A DNA stretch of 64,000 bases from Nannocystaceae bacterium (GCA_019694555.1 JAIBBS010000004.1:34592-98591), one strand, 5' to 3'. Shown: positions 27,549 through 35,893, numbered from the stretch's first letter. The notes: generated by a model not told the origin, from the sequence alone. Numbers and translations: made by a program.

Positions 27549-28654
27549 GCCGCACGCTGTTGCGCAAACGCGCGTTCGACTTCTCGTCGCTCACGGCAGG
27601 ACAGAGCGCCACCGAGGTGCCCATCGCGTGTTGCGACATCTCGTGCTTCGGCGACGTGGTGATGGTGGTGCGGCTGCACAGCAATGCGATCACCGGCACC
27701 TCTGCGATCGTCGTGGCGGCGTACGACGCCGCGCCGAGTGAAGACGATCCTGCGCAGACCTTCGTGTCCCCCAGCGCCGCCGCGCAGGTGAGCATCGACG
27801 CCTCGTCGGCCGCGGGTGCGCTGCTGGTCGCCGGCCTCGACGCGGGCTTCGGGGACGCGCTGCAGATCCACGTCACCGGCACGCGACAAGGCAGCGACAC
27901 GGTCCGCGCCGAGATCTCGATCGAGCTGGTGGGTCGCCCCGGCGTCGCCGCGCCGCGGCGCAGCCTCGCCGACACGCTCGTGGTGGGAAACACGACGCAG
28001 GGCACCGATGTCGTCGTCACCAGCGGCGACGAGGTCCGCGGTGACGACGGCTCGGCCGCCGGAGCGCTGTCACTGCGCGGCGGCGACGGCACTGCGGCGA
28101 GCAACGGCGGTGCGGTCGCAGTGCGCGGCGGCAGCTCGGCCGCGGGTGCCGGCGGTGGCATCTCGCTGACGACCGGCACCGGTGCCACCGACGACGGCGA
28201 CCTCGACCTGTTGACCCCCAGCAGCGGGGGCGCGGTGCGGCTGCGCACGCAGTCGACGTTTGTCGGGACCACGCTCGACGCGCTGACCTACGCGGCAACG
28301 CTGACCGTCGCGCTGGGCGGCGGCACGCAGGACATCGCGCTGGCGAGCCTGGCCACCGATGGCCACAACCTCAAGCTCGACGTCGCCGTCACCGCCCACG
28401 AAGTCGGCGTGGCGGCGAGCTTGAAGAGCGGGCTCATCGCGCAGACGTTCTACCGCGCAACCGGCACGGTGCTCTCGCTGACGGCGCACGTCACCAACCA
28501 GCAGGGCGTGGGCGGCGTGGGAACCGATCTGTCGTTCGCGTTGGTGGCATCGGGCAGCACGATCAACCTACGGATCGTCAACGCCGGCGCTTCGAATCGC
28601 ACGGTCTACGTCACGGTGCGATGGTTGCGACAAGAAGGCGGGTTCGCGTCGTGA
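27545..28654 (+). CDS. beta-module D fused to glycine-repeat and tail-fibre-like C-terminus
   Basis: 369 residues. Residues 1-130 are the family beta-module (RKRAFDFSSLTAGQSATEV; VVMVVRLHSNAITGTSAIVV; APSEDDPAQTFVSP). Residues ~145-225 carry short glycine-rich beta repeats (GALSLRGGDGTAASNGGAVA, VRGGSSAAGAGGGISLTTG), the kind seen in phage tail fibres and other trimeric fibres. The C-terminal ~140 residues form a beta domain (TLTVALGGGTQDIALASLAT; VLSLTAHVTNQQGVGGVGTD; INLRIVNAGASNRTVYVTVR). No signal peptide. This is the strongest sign that the operon encodes a fibre or adhesin-like structure. Overlaps both neighbours by 4 bp. Confidence 0.75.
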   Translation: MSRTLLRKRAFDFSSLTAGQSATEVPIACCDISCFGDVVMVVRLHSNAITGTSAIVVAAYDAAPSEDDPAQTFVSPSAAAQVSIDASSAAGALLVAGLDAGFGDALQIHVTGTRQGSDTVRAEISIELVGRPGVAAPRRSLADTLVVGNTTQGTDVVVTSGDEVRGDDGSAAGALSLRGGDGTAASNGGAVAVRGGSSAAGAGGGISLTTGTGATDDGDLDLLTPSSGGAVRLRTQSTFVGTTLDALTYAATLTVALGGGTQDIALASLATDGHNLKLDVAVTAHEVGVAASLKSGLIAQTFYRATGTVLSLTAHVTNQQGVGGVGTDLSFALVASGSTINLRIVNAGASNRTVYVTVRWLRQEGGFAS

Positions 28655-29841
28655 GCGGCGGCGTGCGTTGGGAGCCGATGGACGCGGAGCAGCGGCGCGC
28701 GGCCATCGTCGCGTTGCTGCAGGACGACCACGATCGCCACTGGGCGCGGCAGTCGGCCTCGCCGGCGGCGCAGCTCGGCTTCGCCGCCAGCACCGTGGCG
28801 CCGGTCGCCTTCGCCCACGGGCAATCCGGCTGCCAGGCCTACGCCGCGACGGCCAAGACGCGCCGCAGTCCCCGTTTTGTGTTCCTGCGCGAGATCGGCG
28901 GACCGTCGTGCCTCGCGGCGTATCTGCAATCACCGCTGCTGCTGTCGCAGCTGCCCCGCAACGTCACGATCGTCATCGACCAGCCGTGTCCCGTGCGAGA
29001 GCCGCTGATCCTGCCCAGCGGTGTGACGCTGCGCGGCTGCTCGCTGTACGGCAACTCGCGGCTCGAGCTCGATGTACCGGGGGCTGCGTTCGCGATCGAG
29101 ACCCGACTGGCGTCGCGCGGTGTGGTGCTGGAGGACCTCGAGATCACACGGCTGGGTGGGTCGAGCCGCTGCGTTCTGCTGCGCGGCAGCGGCCACCGCG
29201 TCCGCCACGTCCGGTTCTCCGGGGTGTGGGACTGGGCGATCCAGGGCGCGTTCGCGTCGTCGATTCTGATCGATCATGCGCAGGTGATCGGCAACTCGGG
29301 CGGGGTCCGGGCCGTGGGCGGAACGCATTGGCACATCCGCAACTGCCATATCCGAGACGCGCCCTACTGGGCCATCGACCTGGTCGGCAGCGACGCAGCC
29401 GTCGTCGAGGCAGGTCGGTTCGAGAGCAACGGCAAACCTGGGCTGCCGCTGCACGCCCGCGGCGCAGTGCAGACCGATGCCCGCGCGACGCTGGTGGCCG
29501 GGAACTACTTCGAACAAAACGGCTGGCTCAGCCCGGTCCCGGGGACCGCGGTGCGCCTGGCAGCCGCGGCCCGCGGGGCGCGGATCCTCTACAACATGAT
29601 GGCGGCGGATGTGATGGTCTTCGACCAGGAGGCGGTGGTCGGGGCGCAGGTCGCGTCGCCGCCGCCGTATCCGTACAACGTGAACGCCTCGGGCTGGGTG
29701 CCGCTGCAGGGCTTCGTCGACTCGATCACGATCGGACGGCACTCGTTCGCGTTCAACGTCGACGACGACTGGGGCGGCAACTTCTACGCCGCCCGCGGGC
29801 TCGCCACGTCGTCGATCGCGACCGTGACGACGCTGCCCTGA
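28651..29841 (+). CDS. right-handed beta-helix protein 1 (pectate-lyase/tailspike-like)
   Basis: 396 residues from GTG 28651, overlapping the previous stop (GTGA). The N-terminal ~95 residues include a helix AEQRRAAIVALLQDDHDRHW. Then RRSPRFVFLREIGGPSCLAA, VTIVIDQPCPVREPLIL and GVTLRGCSLYGNSRLEL open a parallel beta-helix with repeated rungs (VVLEDLEITRLGGSSRCVLL; HIRNCHIRDAPYWAIDLVG; TLVAGNYFEQNGW; ARILYNMMA). The last ~70 residues are a different domain. Right-handed helices of this sort occur in polysaccharide lyases and phage tailspikes. No catalytic triad can be asserted. No signal peptide. Confidence 0.8.
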   Translation: MSGGVRWEPMDAEQRRAAIVALLQDDHDRHWARQSASPAAQLGFAASTVAPVAFAHGQSGCQAYAATAKTRRSPRFVFLREIGGPSCLAAYLQSPLLLSQLPRNVTIVIDQPCPVREPLILPSGVTLRGCSLYGNSRLELDVPGAAFAIETRLASRGVVLEDLEITRLGGSSRCVLLRGSGHRVRHVRFSGVWDWAIQGAFASSILIDHAQVIGNSGGVRAVGGTHWHIRNCHIRDAPYWAIDLVGSDAAVVEAGRFESNGKPGLPLHARGAVQTDARATLVAGNYFEQNGWLSPVPGTAVRLAAAARGARILYNMMAADVMVFDQEAVVGAQVASPPPYPYNVNASGWVPLQGFVDSITIGRHSFAFNVDDDWGGNFYAARGLATSSIATVTTLP

Positions 29842-29866
29842 GCGCCTCGAGTGACCGCAGCAGAAC

Positions 29867-29871
29867 GGAGG
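29867..29871 (+). promoter_or_regulatory. Shine-Dalgarno GGAGG for beta-helix 2
   Basis: GGAGG five bases before ATG 29877 in the 35-bp gap between the two beta-helix genes; it decides that start. Confidence 0.8.
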
Positions 29872-29876
29872 AAACG

Positions 29877-31277
29877 ATGCGCACGCGGACAACCACCAGC
29901 GACAGCGACAGCGATGGCGGGCGCGCGGACCAGCGCGGGGGCGACGACCCGCGCGGGCTCGAGGACCGGCGCGGCCTCGAGGCCAGGGCCTTCGAGAGCC
30001 CCGAGCTCCTCGCGGCCGCGGCGGGGCGCGAGGCGATGGCGTGGCGGCGCGCCGCAGCGCGGGGCGACTGGGGGGGGAGCGACTGCGGATGCCCATCGGC
30101 GCAACGCGGCGCCGCGGCCGATGCCTTCACCGATGCCCGCGGGCCTGCACCCGCCCCGGACGCCTCGCCGGCCGTCCCTCCCGGGTTGGCGCCCTCGCCG
30201 GAGCCCGACGCGGCGCCGCTGGGACCCCTTGCGCCGACCTGCGTGCCGTATCCACTGGGCAAGACACGCACGAACGACAACTTCATCTTCCTGCGCGAGA
30301 TCCTGCGCCAAGACGGCAGCGCACCGGCGGATCCGGTGCAGGCCGGCACGTGCCTCGCGACGTGGCTGGCAAACACCGCCGCTGGGATGCCGCCTCCCGA
30401 CGGCGCACCGTTTTCGACGTTGGTGATCGATCAACGCGTCGAGCTGACGCAGCCGATCGTGATCCCGCCGCGCATGACGATCCGAGGCGTGGGTCCGCGC
30501 GGCGCTGCGGTGCTCTCGTTCGGCGGGCTGGTCGCCAATACCGCGGCGATCACGTTCATGCCGGCCGCGCCCGGCGACCCCGATGCCGGCATCGAGCCGG
30601 CCCCGTCCTACTCGACGCTCAGCGATCTGACGATCGAGTACGCGTCGCCTCCCGGCGACGCCGCGATCATCGGCTTGTCCGCCGACGTGTTGGGCACCAT
30701 CGTGTACCTGCAGCGGCTCACCCTACGCAACTGGGACATCGCCTTCGCAACGGTGGGCTACTTCCCGTTGGTGCAGGAGTGCACCTTCGAGAACAACGTC
30801 ATCGGCGTCGACGTCCGCACCAACGGCAACGCGCTGCGCATCGAGGGCTGCGCCTTCACGGGAAACTCCGGCAACGCGGTGAACCTCAACTCGCCGGGCA
30901 CGGGGATCGTGTCACCGTCCGTCGACGCCAACAGCGTCCTCGTCACGCGCTGCACGTTCTCCGGTAACGGACTGGGCGTGTACGTCGACCGGCATCAGGG
31001 CGCGCGCATCATCGGCAACGCGTTCGTCGGCAATACGGGTGGTGGGATCTACGTGACCAGCAATGCCCGTGAGGCGAGGATCGTGGGGAACTTCTTCGAT
31101 GGAGGGGATCGGTTTGCGTTCGAGGATGGGGATATGATTGCGCGGGTGAGCACGCATCATCATCAGTGGGGGTTTAACACGGCAGTCGGACTTCCAGGGC
31201 AACAAGACCCGGATCCCGAGTCGTTAGGAGTAGAGCTGATTTGGAGCGCCGTGATCGTCGACATTGAGGAAATGTAG
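29877..31277 (+). CDS. right-handed beta-helix protein 2
   Basis: 466 residues. The N-terminal ~120 residues are charged and Pro/Ala-rich (DSDSDGGRADQRGGDDPRG; PAPAPDASPAVPPGLAPSP), probably disordered. From ~130 the block NDNFIFLREILRQDG, LVIDQRVELTQPIVIPP and MTIRGVGPRGAAVLSFGG repeats the entry motif of beta-helix 1. Rungs follow: LQRLTLRNWDIAFATVG, VQECTFENNVIGVDVRTN, LRIEGCAFTGNSGNAVNLNS, VLVTRCTFSGNGLGVYVD, ARIIGNAFVGNTGGGIYV and ARIVGNFFDGG. The final ~65 codons use many more A/T third positions than the rest, suggesting a recombined 3' end. No signal peptide. Confidence 0.82.
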   Translation: MRTRTTTSDSDSDGGRADQRGGDDPRGLEDRRGLEARAFESPELLAAAAGREAMAWRRAAARGDWGGSDCGCPSAQRGAAADAFTDARGPAPAPDASPAVPPGLAPSPEPDAAPLGPLAPTCVPYPLGKTRTNDNFIFLREILRQDGSAPADPVQAGTCLATWLANTAAGMPPPDGAPFSTLVIDQRVELTQPIVIPPRMTIRGVGPRGAAVLSFGGLVANTAAITFMPAAPGDPDAGIEPAPSYSTLSDLTIEYASPPGDAAIIGLSADVLGTIVYLQRLTLRNWDIAFATVGYFPLVQECTFENNVIGVDVRTNGNALRIEGCAFTGNSGNAVNLNSPGTGIVSPSVDANSVLVTRCTFSGNGLGVYVDRHQGARIIGNAFVGNTGGGIYVTSNAREARIVGNFFDGGDRFAFEDGDMIARVSTHHHQWGFNTAVGLPGQQDPDPESLGVELIWSAVIVDIEEM

Positions 31278-31360
31278 TAGCCGCCTCAAGCGCCGCCAAA
31301 CCCAAGTTCGCTCTGACGGTGCGCAAGCTTGGCCGCAGGCGTCGTCGCCGTCTACTCCTT

Positions 31361-32032
31361 CTACTCCCATGAAAGGGAGTACGGCGCAGCGCCTCCGAGT
31401 GCAACAAGGTCATCTGGGAGAGGCCGCCATTCCACCATCTCGAATGGCTCCTGCTCAACTGAAACGCAGGCCCCCTCGTACCACGCATAGTAAAGCTGGA
31501 CCAACTGCGTATTGGCGGACTCGAAGTACGTCAACCCCGTCTCTTCCACGTGGACTACGCGCCGCGTCCAGCGCGTCGCCTCTTCGACGCCACCACCCGC
31601 CACATTGAAGACCTCACCCGAACAGTCCGGCGCCAGGAAGTAGCCAATCTCCGCGAGCTCCGTACGATGCGCTGCGCAGTCCGCCGCAAGTCCGGTGCCC
31701 AAGGCGTAGCGGAGGTCGACGTAGCGGTCGCCGAGCCAGTACACCCGCACGCACGGTGGGCCGACCGTGCCTTGGGTCCCCGGCTCCGTGATCACGCAGG
31801 GCAGGCCACCGCCGCATGTCGGCTCGACCACGGCGTCGATCGCCGTTCCCATCGCGTCCCGCAGCACCCAACGCGGCGCCACCACCATGCCACCGCGCTC
31901 CACTTCTCCGCCCGCGAGCTGGCGCCCCGCGCGTGGTGCATCGCCAGCAGCGCGCGTCTCCTCGCGGGTCGCCGCGACGTCGCAGGCAAGCAGGCAAGCA
32001 AGCACCGTGATGAGTCTCGTGTGTCCGCTCAT
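31361..32032 (-). CDS. lipoprotein, paralogue of its upstream neighbour
   Basis: 223 residues from ATG 32032. Signal/lipobox LITVLACLLACDVAAT. The mature part aligns with the protein encoded at 32037-32852: WVLRDAMGTAIDAVVEPTCG versus WVLYDADGVAVDAVVAPFCV, then PPCVRVYWLGDRYVDLRYAL versus PQCVRVIWHEGAFVDLPYGT, and both end PYSLSWE/PYSLRWE. Four to six Cys are conserved. Codon use is less GC-biased than in neighbours. It begins 4 bp after its paralogue's stop. Surface or periplasmic lipoprotein of unknown role; convergent with the beta-helix operon across 83 bp in which I see no clear terminator. Confidence 0.75.
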   Translation of the reverse strand: MSGHTRLITVLACLLACDVAATREETRAAGDAPRAGRQLAGGEVERGGMVVAPRWVLRDAMGTAIDAVVEPTCGGGLPCVITEPGTQGTVGPPCVRVYWLGDRYVDLRYALGTGLAADCAAHRTELAEIGYFLAPDCSGEVFNVAGGGVEEATRWTRRVVHVEETGLTYFESANTQLVQLYYAWYEGACVSVEQEPFEMVEWRPLPDDLVALGGAAPYSLSWE

Positions 32033-32036
32033 GTCC

Positions 32037-32852
32037 TCACTCCCACGGTTCCCAGCGCAGCGAGTACGGAGGATTCGGCAGCAGCTCCACCGCCCAGTCG
32101 GGCACCGGTAGCCACGGCCTGCCGCCGCCCAGCAAGTAGTTCTCCACGCAGTCGCTGCCCAGCCAGCTGTATGCCGGGTACAGCCCCATCGGTGGCTGGT
32201 CGGCGCTCTCGTATTCGAACCGGCCGTCCGCGAACGCCTTGATTTTGCGCTCCCAGCGGTACGTGGCGCCGATGCCCTCCCCTCCGGGAAAGTACGCAGG
32301 CGGTGCGCACGTCGCCGTCGCGAACGCACCCGGCGGATGCTCGGCATCCCACAGCGGACCTCTTCGGCAGTCGTCGAGCAAGCCGCTCGAGGTCCCGTAC
32401 GGCAGATCCACGAACGCGCCTTCGTGCCAGATCACCCGCACGCATTGCGGCAGCACGTCGCCCCGGCTCCCAGGCTCGGGGATGTTGCACTGCGCCACGT
32501 CCACGCAGAATGGTGCGACCACGGCGTCCACCGCCACGCCGTCCGCGTCGTACAGCACCCACCGCGACGGCGCCGGCGGCGTCCCCGGGTCACCGGTCGT
32601 GCCGCTCTCGCTGCTGCCGCTGCTGCCGCCGCCACCGTGATGCGTCGTCTCGCTGGTGACCGCCGATCCACTGCTCGCGTCCGCGCTGCCGGACGTGGTG
32701 CTCGGCGATCCACTGCTCGCGGCGCCGCTGGTGCTCGTGCCCCCTGTGCTGCCGCTCGCGGCGACCGAGCCGCCGTGCTGGCACGACCCGCACACGAGCA
32801 ACGTGACCACGCCGAGCGCGATGCCGGCGTTCCCCCTGCCCTTGCTCGCCAT
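32037..32852 (-). CDS. lipoprotein with Ser/Gly/Thr spacer, paralogue of 31361-32032
   Basis: About 271 residues from ATG 32852 (ATG 32864 is also possible). Signal GIALGVVTLLVCGSCQHGGS with the lipidated Cys after CGS. An ~85-residue Ser/Gly/Thr spacer (TSGAASSGSPSTTSGSADAS) precedes the conserved domain beginning RWVLYDADGVAVDAVVAP. Later blocks: CVRVIWHEGAFVDLPYGTSS, YRWERKIKAFADGRFEYES, VPDWAVELLPNPPYSLRWEP. The spacer is absent in the shorter paralogue, so spacer and domain evolve separately. No family recognised. Confidence 0.78.
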   Translation of the reverse strand: MASKGRGNAGIALGVVTLLVCGSCQHGGSVAASGSTGGTSTSGAASSGSPSTTSGSADASSGSAVTSETTHHGGGGSSGSSESGTTGDPGTPPAPSRWVLYDADGVAVDAVVAPFCVDVAQCNIPEPGSRGDVLPQCVRVIWHEGAFVDLPYGTSSGLLDDCRRGPLWDAEHPPGAFATATCAPPAYFPGGEGIGATYRWERKIKAFADGRFEYESADQPPMGLYPAYSWLGSDCVENYLLGGGRPWLPVPDWAVELLPNPPYSLRWEPWE

Positions 32853-33117
32853 CGTCCCTGCCATGGTCGCGTCCGCGCCCTTCCGTGTCCGCTTTCGTCG
32901 CACCCGCATGTCCGTGCGTGTGACGGCCCGCAGCGGCGAGCGACTGCAGCATACTGCGCTGCATGCGGATGTCGAGCGCACGACCTGCAACACCGCGGGC
33001 ACGCGCTCCGACGGCCCGCTTCGGAACGCCGTCCCCGTCATGCTCGCATCGCGATCACCACGGTCACGCAATTTTCTGCTTGCGCGCGCGCGTTCTTTTT
33101 TGTTTGGTCGTGTTGCC

Positions 33118-34275
33118 ATGCCAGGACCGCGTCGGCAACACGCTGAACTCCCCCTGCCCGGCGCGTCGACGGCCGCCGCGACGGACGAACCGCTGGAAGC
33201 CGCGACGACGGCGCCCACCGAGCGCAACCCTGCCGCCGCATCGGATGGCATCTCCGCCAAGGCGCGCCGCAGGCCGCGAGTGCCCACCGGGCCCAAGCTC
33301 GCGCGTCGCCCCGGTGGGGAATCGATTCCTGCGCCCGGCCTCGGACGCGTGCCACCCACGCCGCGCGTCGCCCCCTCGCCGCGCCCGGTAGGCCCCGGCC
33401 CGCGCGGCGCGGGTCCGTCCGCACCATCCGCACCGCCCGCTCCGAGAACCCCAGCCTCTCGCGTCGCCGGGATGCGTGTCCTGTTGCTCGGGCCCGATCC
33501 CATGTTCGCCAGACGCTGGCGCGGAGTCTTTCGCGCGCGCGAGGTCCATGCATTCGAATGTCGCGACCTCGGCGAGCTCGCCAAGCACCTGCGGCGCGCC
33601 GGCAAGGACGTCGATGCCATCGTCTTCGACCTCGCCTTTCGCGGTGGCGAGCCCTGCGATCTCGTGCGCGCCGTGGCCTCGTGCAGTGCTCCGTGTGGCC
33701 TCGTCCTCGCTGCCGCCGCCCCTTGCGACCTGCTCTGCGACGCCGCCGCACGCCTCCGCACCGACGCCGTCGTCGCGCAGCCCGCCACCGAGGCACAGAT
33801 GGTCGCCGCCCTCGCCAAGGCGCGCGACGCTGCTCACGCCCGACGCACTCCCGAGAATCCCGACGGCGCGCTGCTCGACGGCGCCCTCGCGCTGGACCCC
33901 GGCGAGCCCGAGCCCGACCTCGCCGACGCGATCCTCGATCGCTGCTTCGAGGTGCTGCGCGCCGCGGGCCTGCGACATCCGCACCACCTCGAAGCCCTGC
34001 GCATGCGCGCCCTGGGCATGACCGACGCGGGCCTGGCAGAGTCCCGCGGCGTCAGCGAGGGCAGGATCCGCGCGCGCGTCGGCGCCGCGATGCGAAGCAT
34101 CGGCGCCGACGACGGCTATGCGCTGCTCGCAATCCTCGCACGCACCCTCGCCGGTCACCTGCACAGCTCCGCACGCGAACGTGGCGTGCCCGCCCACGCC
34201 CTGCTCGACGAAGCCTGGCGGCCGCTCGCCGACCAGCTCAACGTGAGCGCCAGTGCGCTCGCGACGACGGCGTAG
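33118..34275 (+). CDS. receiver-like/HTH regulator with proline-rich N-terminus
   Basis: 385 residues if started at ATG 33118; ATG 33472 would give just the folded part. Residues ~1-118 are Pro/Ala/Arg-rich and disordered. Residues ~119-235 resemble a receiver domain (MRVLLLGPDPMFARRW, central Asp in VDAIVFDLAFRGG, GLVLAAAAPCDLL, VVAQPATEAQMVAAL), although the acidic pair and Lys of true receivers are not all clear. The C-terminal ~100 residues have a sigma-70-region-4/LuxR-like helix-turn-helix (HLEALRMRALGMTDAGLAES, VSEGRIRARVGAAMRSIG). Likely an atypical response regulator. An AT-rich stretch just upstream (33090-33110) may hold its promoter. Confidence 0.65.
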   Translation: MPGPRRQHAELPLPGASTAAATDEPLEAATTAPTERNPAAASDGISAKARRRPRVPTGPKLARRPGGESIPAPGLGRVPPTPRVAPSPRPVGPGPRGAGPSAPSAPPAPRTPASRVAGMRVLLLGPDPMFARRWRGVFRAREVHAFECRDLGELAKHLRRAGKDVDAIVFDLAFRGGEPCDLVRAVASCSAPCGLVLAAAAPCDLLCDAAARLRTDAVVAQPATEAQMVAALAKARDAAHARRTPENPDGALLDGALALDPGEPEPDLADAILDRCFEVLRAAGLRHPHHLEALRMRALGMTDAGLAESRGVSEGRIRARVGAAMRSIGADDGYALLAILARTLAGHLHSSARERGVPAHALLDEAWRPLADQLNVSASALATTA

Positions 34276-34426
34276 CCGCCGGTTCGCGTTGGTGATCGAT
34301 CACCGCATCGAGCCGGCGGCGCGCCGCCGAGCGTCGTTCGACGCTCGCGTGCGAGCCCGAGCGCTCTGCCTCGTCGACCGACACCGGAGTCGCGATGAAG
34401 CTCGACCCAGCGCGCACCGGGTCGGC

Positions 34427-34789
34427 TCACCGTCCGTCGAACGGCACTGCGTGCCTATCCTGCGCCGTACTCGTACCGGGGTCGAGTCGATCGAGCCAAT
34501 ACCCAGCCTTGCGCTTGTCGTGCGCAACCGCGATCACGCGCAGCTCGGTCGCGAGCTCCACAAACGGGACGGAGTACGGAAACCCACGGAAACCCTTCCA
34601 CACACGCTCGGCGAACGGCCACTGTCGCGCGCACGTCCTGGATCTCGGCGTAGGCGTGTGGTTGCATGGCGATCCGCGTCACGACGTCGTCGATCGCGAC
34701 CAACAGGCGAACGCCCAGACCAGCAGCCGATCAGCAGCCCGTCCCTCGTACCACGGGACGGCCGATTCCAGCTCGTCTTCCGCCTTTGA
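34427..34789 (-). pseudogene. decayed ParE/RelE-type toxin (two frameshifts, N-terminus missing)
   Basis: Reading the minus strand across three frames recovers one toxin-like sequence. The first frame gives KAEDELESAVPWYEGRAADR; the second LLVAIDDVVTRIAMQPHAYA followed by EIQDVRATVAVRRA; the third RVWKGFRGFPYSVPFVELAT followed by ELRVIAVAHDKRKAGYWLDR. Their order and wording match ParE/RelE plasmid-stabilisation toxins (..WYE...F...ID..L..I...P..F....VRR...RFPYSV.Y......I.VLAVAH..R.PGYW). Single-base shifts are needed near 34705-34720 and near 34605-34620. The N-terminus is cut off at the stop codon of the gene at 34790. No antitoxin gene is visible. The opposite-strand open frames here are chance. 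Confidence 0.72.
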
Positions 34790-35893
34790 TCAGAGCAGCC
34801 GTTCGCGCTTCAGGATCGCGACCAGCCGCTTCGTGTACTCGACCGAGTCGGCGGCCGAGAGGTGCGACCATTCCGGGCACTCGAAGTCCGCCAGCTCGGG
34901 GTAGTCGGCCCAGTAAATACCCGGGGCACCCGTCTCCTCGAGCAGGCGATCCCAGAACTTCGCGCGCGGGTTGTATTTCTCTTCGAGCTCGAGCACGCCG
35001 CCGCTGCTGGGATGCCGCACGAAGATCACCCGGCCACCGCGCGCCGTGATCGCCTCGACGTTCGCCTTCGCCTGCACGAGGATCGCATCCCAAGCGTCGG
35101 CGAACATCTTCGCCCACTGCTCGTCGGTGAAGACGTCGGGCTTCGCCGGAGGCGTGAACAGCGGGATCCAGATCTGCTGGATCTCCCGCATGTACACCTC
35201 GTCCGTGCGCGCCCACTCGGCCATCCGCACCCGGCGATCGAGATCGATCGTCGCGAGGTTGGGCGGCAGCCGCGGGGGCACTCGTGCGTTCGCACGATTC
35301 TTCAGCTCGATGCGCCCGATCAGCGCCGGCAGCCGCAGGTCCTGCTCGTGGATGAACGCCAGGTGCTCCTGAAGCCACAGCGAGATCGGCAGCTCCCACG
35401 CGTCCGCAGGCGACCAGTTCTCGTACTTCGTGATGAACTTCTTCGGCGTCTCGATCGGCGGGCCCGCCGGCGCGGCGAGCAGTCCTGGCACCACCCCCAC
35501 GATCGTCGTGCCCGCGTAGGTCGGATCCTCGGCGAGATGTGTGAAGATCGGCATCGGCGACGAGCCCACGGTCGCGAGCTGCAGCGGTCGCGCGCCGCCG
35601 GTGGCCTGCTGCAACACGTCGAGATCGATGTCGAACAGCGTGCGAGATGCCCCGACCAGCACGATCTGTTCGCGCGTCGCGCCCGACGCCTTCGCGCGCA
35701 ACGGCACCCACAGGCCCGGCGTGTTGTCGTAGTCGGGCTCGTAGCCGCGCCCGCGCACGTGCAGCTCCCAGCCGATCAGCGCCGCGATCGCAAGGATCGC
35801 CGCCGTCGCGGCCATGCCCAACCACCCGCGCTCGGGAATCGCACGATGGATCTCGTGCTCGCGCGCGTCAGAACTGGAAATAGATGAAGGCAT
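34790..35893 (-). CDS. SGNH-like acyltransferase partner (AlgJ/AlgX-type) of MBOAT protein
   Basis: 367 residues. An N-terminal membrane helix (~23-43, WLGMAATAAILAIAALIGWE) anchors a periplasmic domain. SGNH-type signals: IVLVGASRTLFDIDLDVLQQ with the candidate Ser in GAS (~83), and near the C-terminus CPEWSHLSAADSVEYTKRLV with the Asp/His-like block (~340-358). It overlaps the end of the MBOAT gene by 26 bp, so the two are co-translated. MBOAT/SGNH pairs move acetyl or other acyl groups across the membrane onto extracellular polysaccharides such as alginate. The polymer here is unknown. Confidence 0.78.
   Translation of the reverse strand: MPSSISSSDAREHEIHRAIPERGWLGMAATAAILAIAALIGWELHVRGRGYEPDYDNTPGLWVPLRAKASGATREQIVLVGASRTLFDIDLDVLQQATGGARPLQLATVGSSPMPIFTHLAEDPTYAGTTIVGVVPGLLAAPAGPPIETPKKFITKYENWSPADAWELPISLWLQEHLAFIHEQDLRLPALIGRIELKNRANARVPPRLPPNLATIDLDRRVRMAEWARTDEVYMREIQQIWIPLFTPPAKPDVFTDEQWAKMFADAWDAILVQAKANVEAITARGGRVIFVRHPSSGGVLELEEKYNPRAKFWDRLLEETGAPGIYWADYPELADFECPEWSHLSAADSVEYTKRLVAILKRERLL

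Noticed and set aside
25160..31300. Whole prophage or contractile injection system
   Set aside because: No integrase, capsid, portal, terminase, sheath, baseplate or lysis gene is visible; only fibre-like and beta-helix proteins, so a full phage is not supported.
34253..34904. Plus-strand open frames between 34.25 and 34.9 kb
   Set aside because: Arg/Ser-rich shadow sequence; the minus strand shows a coherent, though frameshifted, toxin relic.
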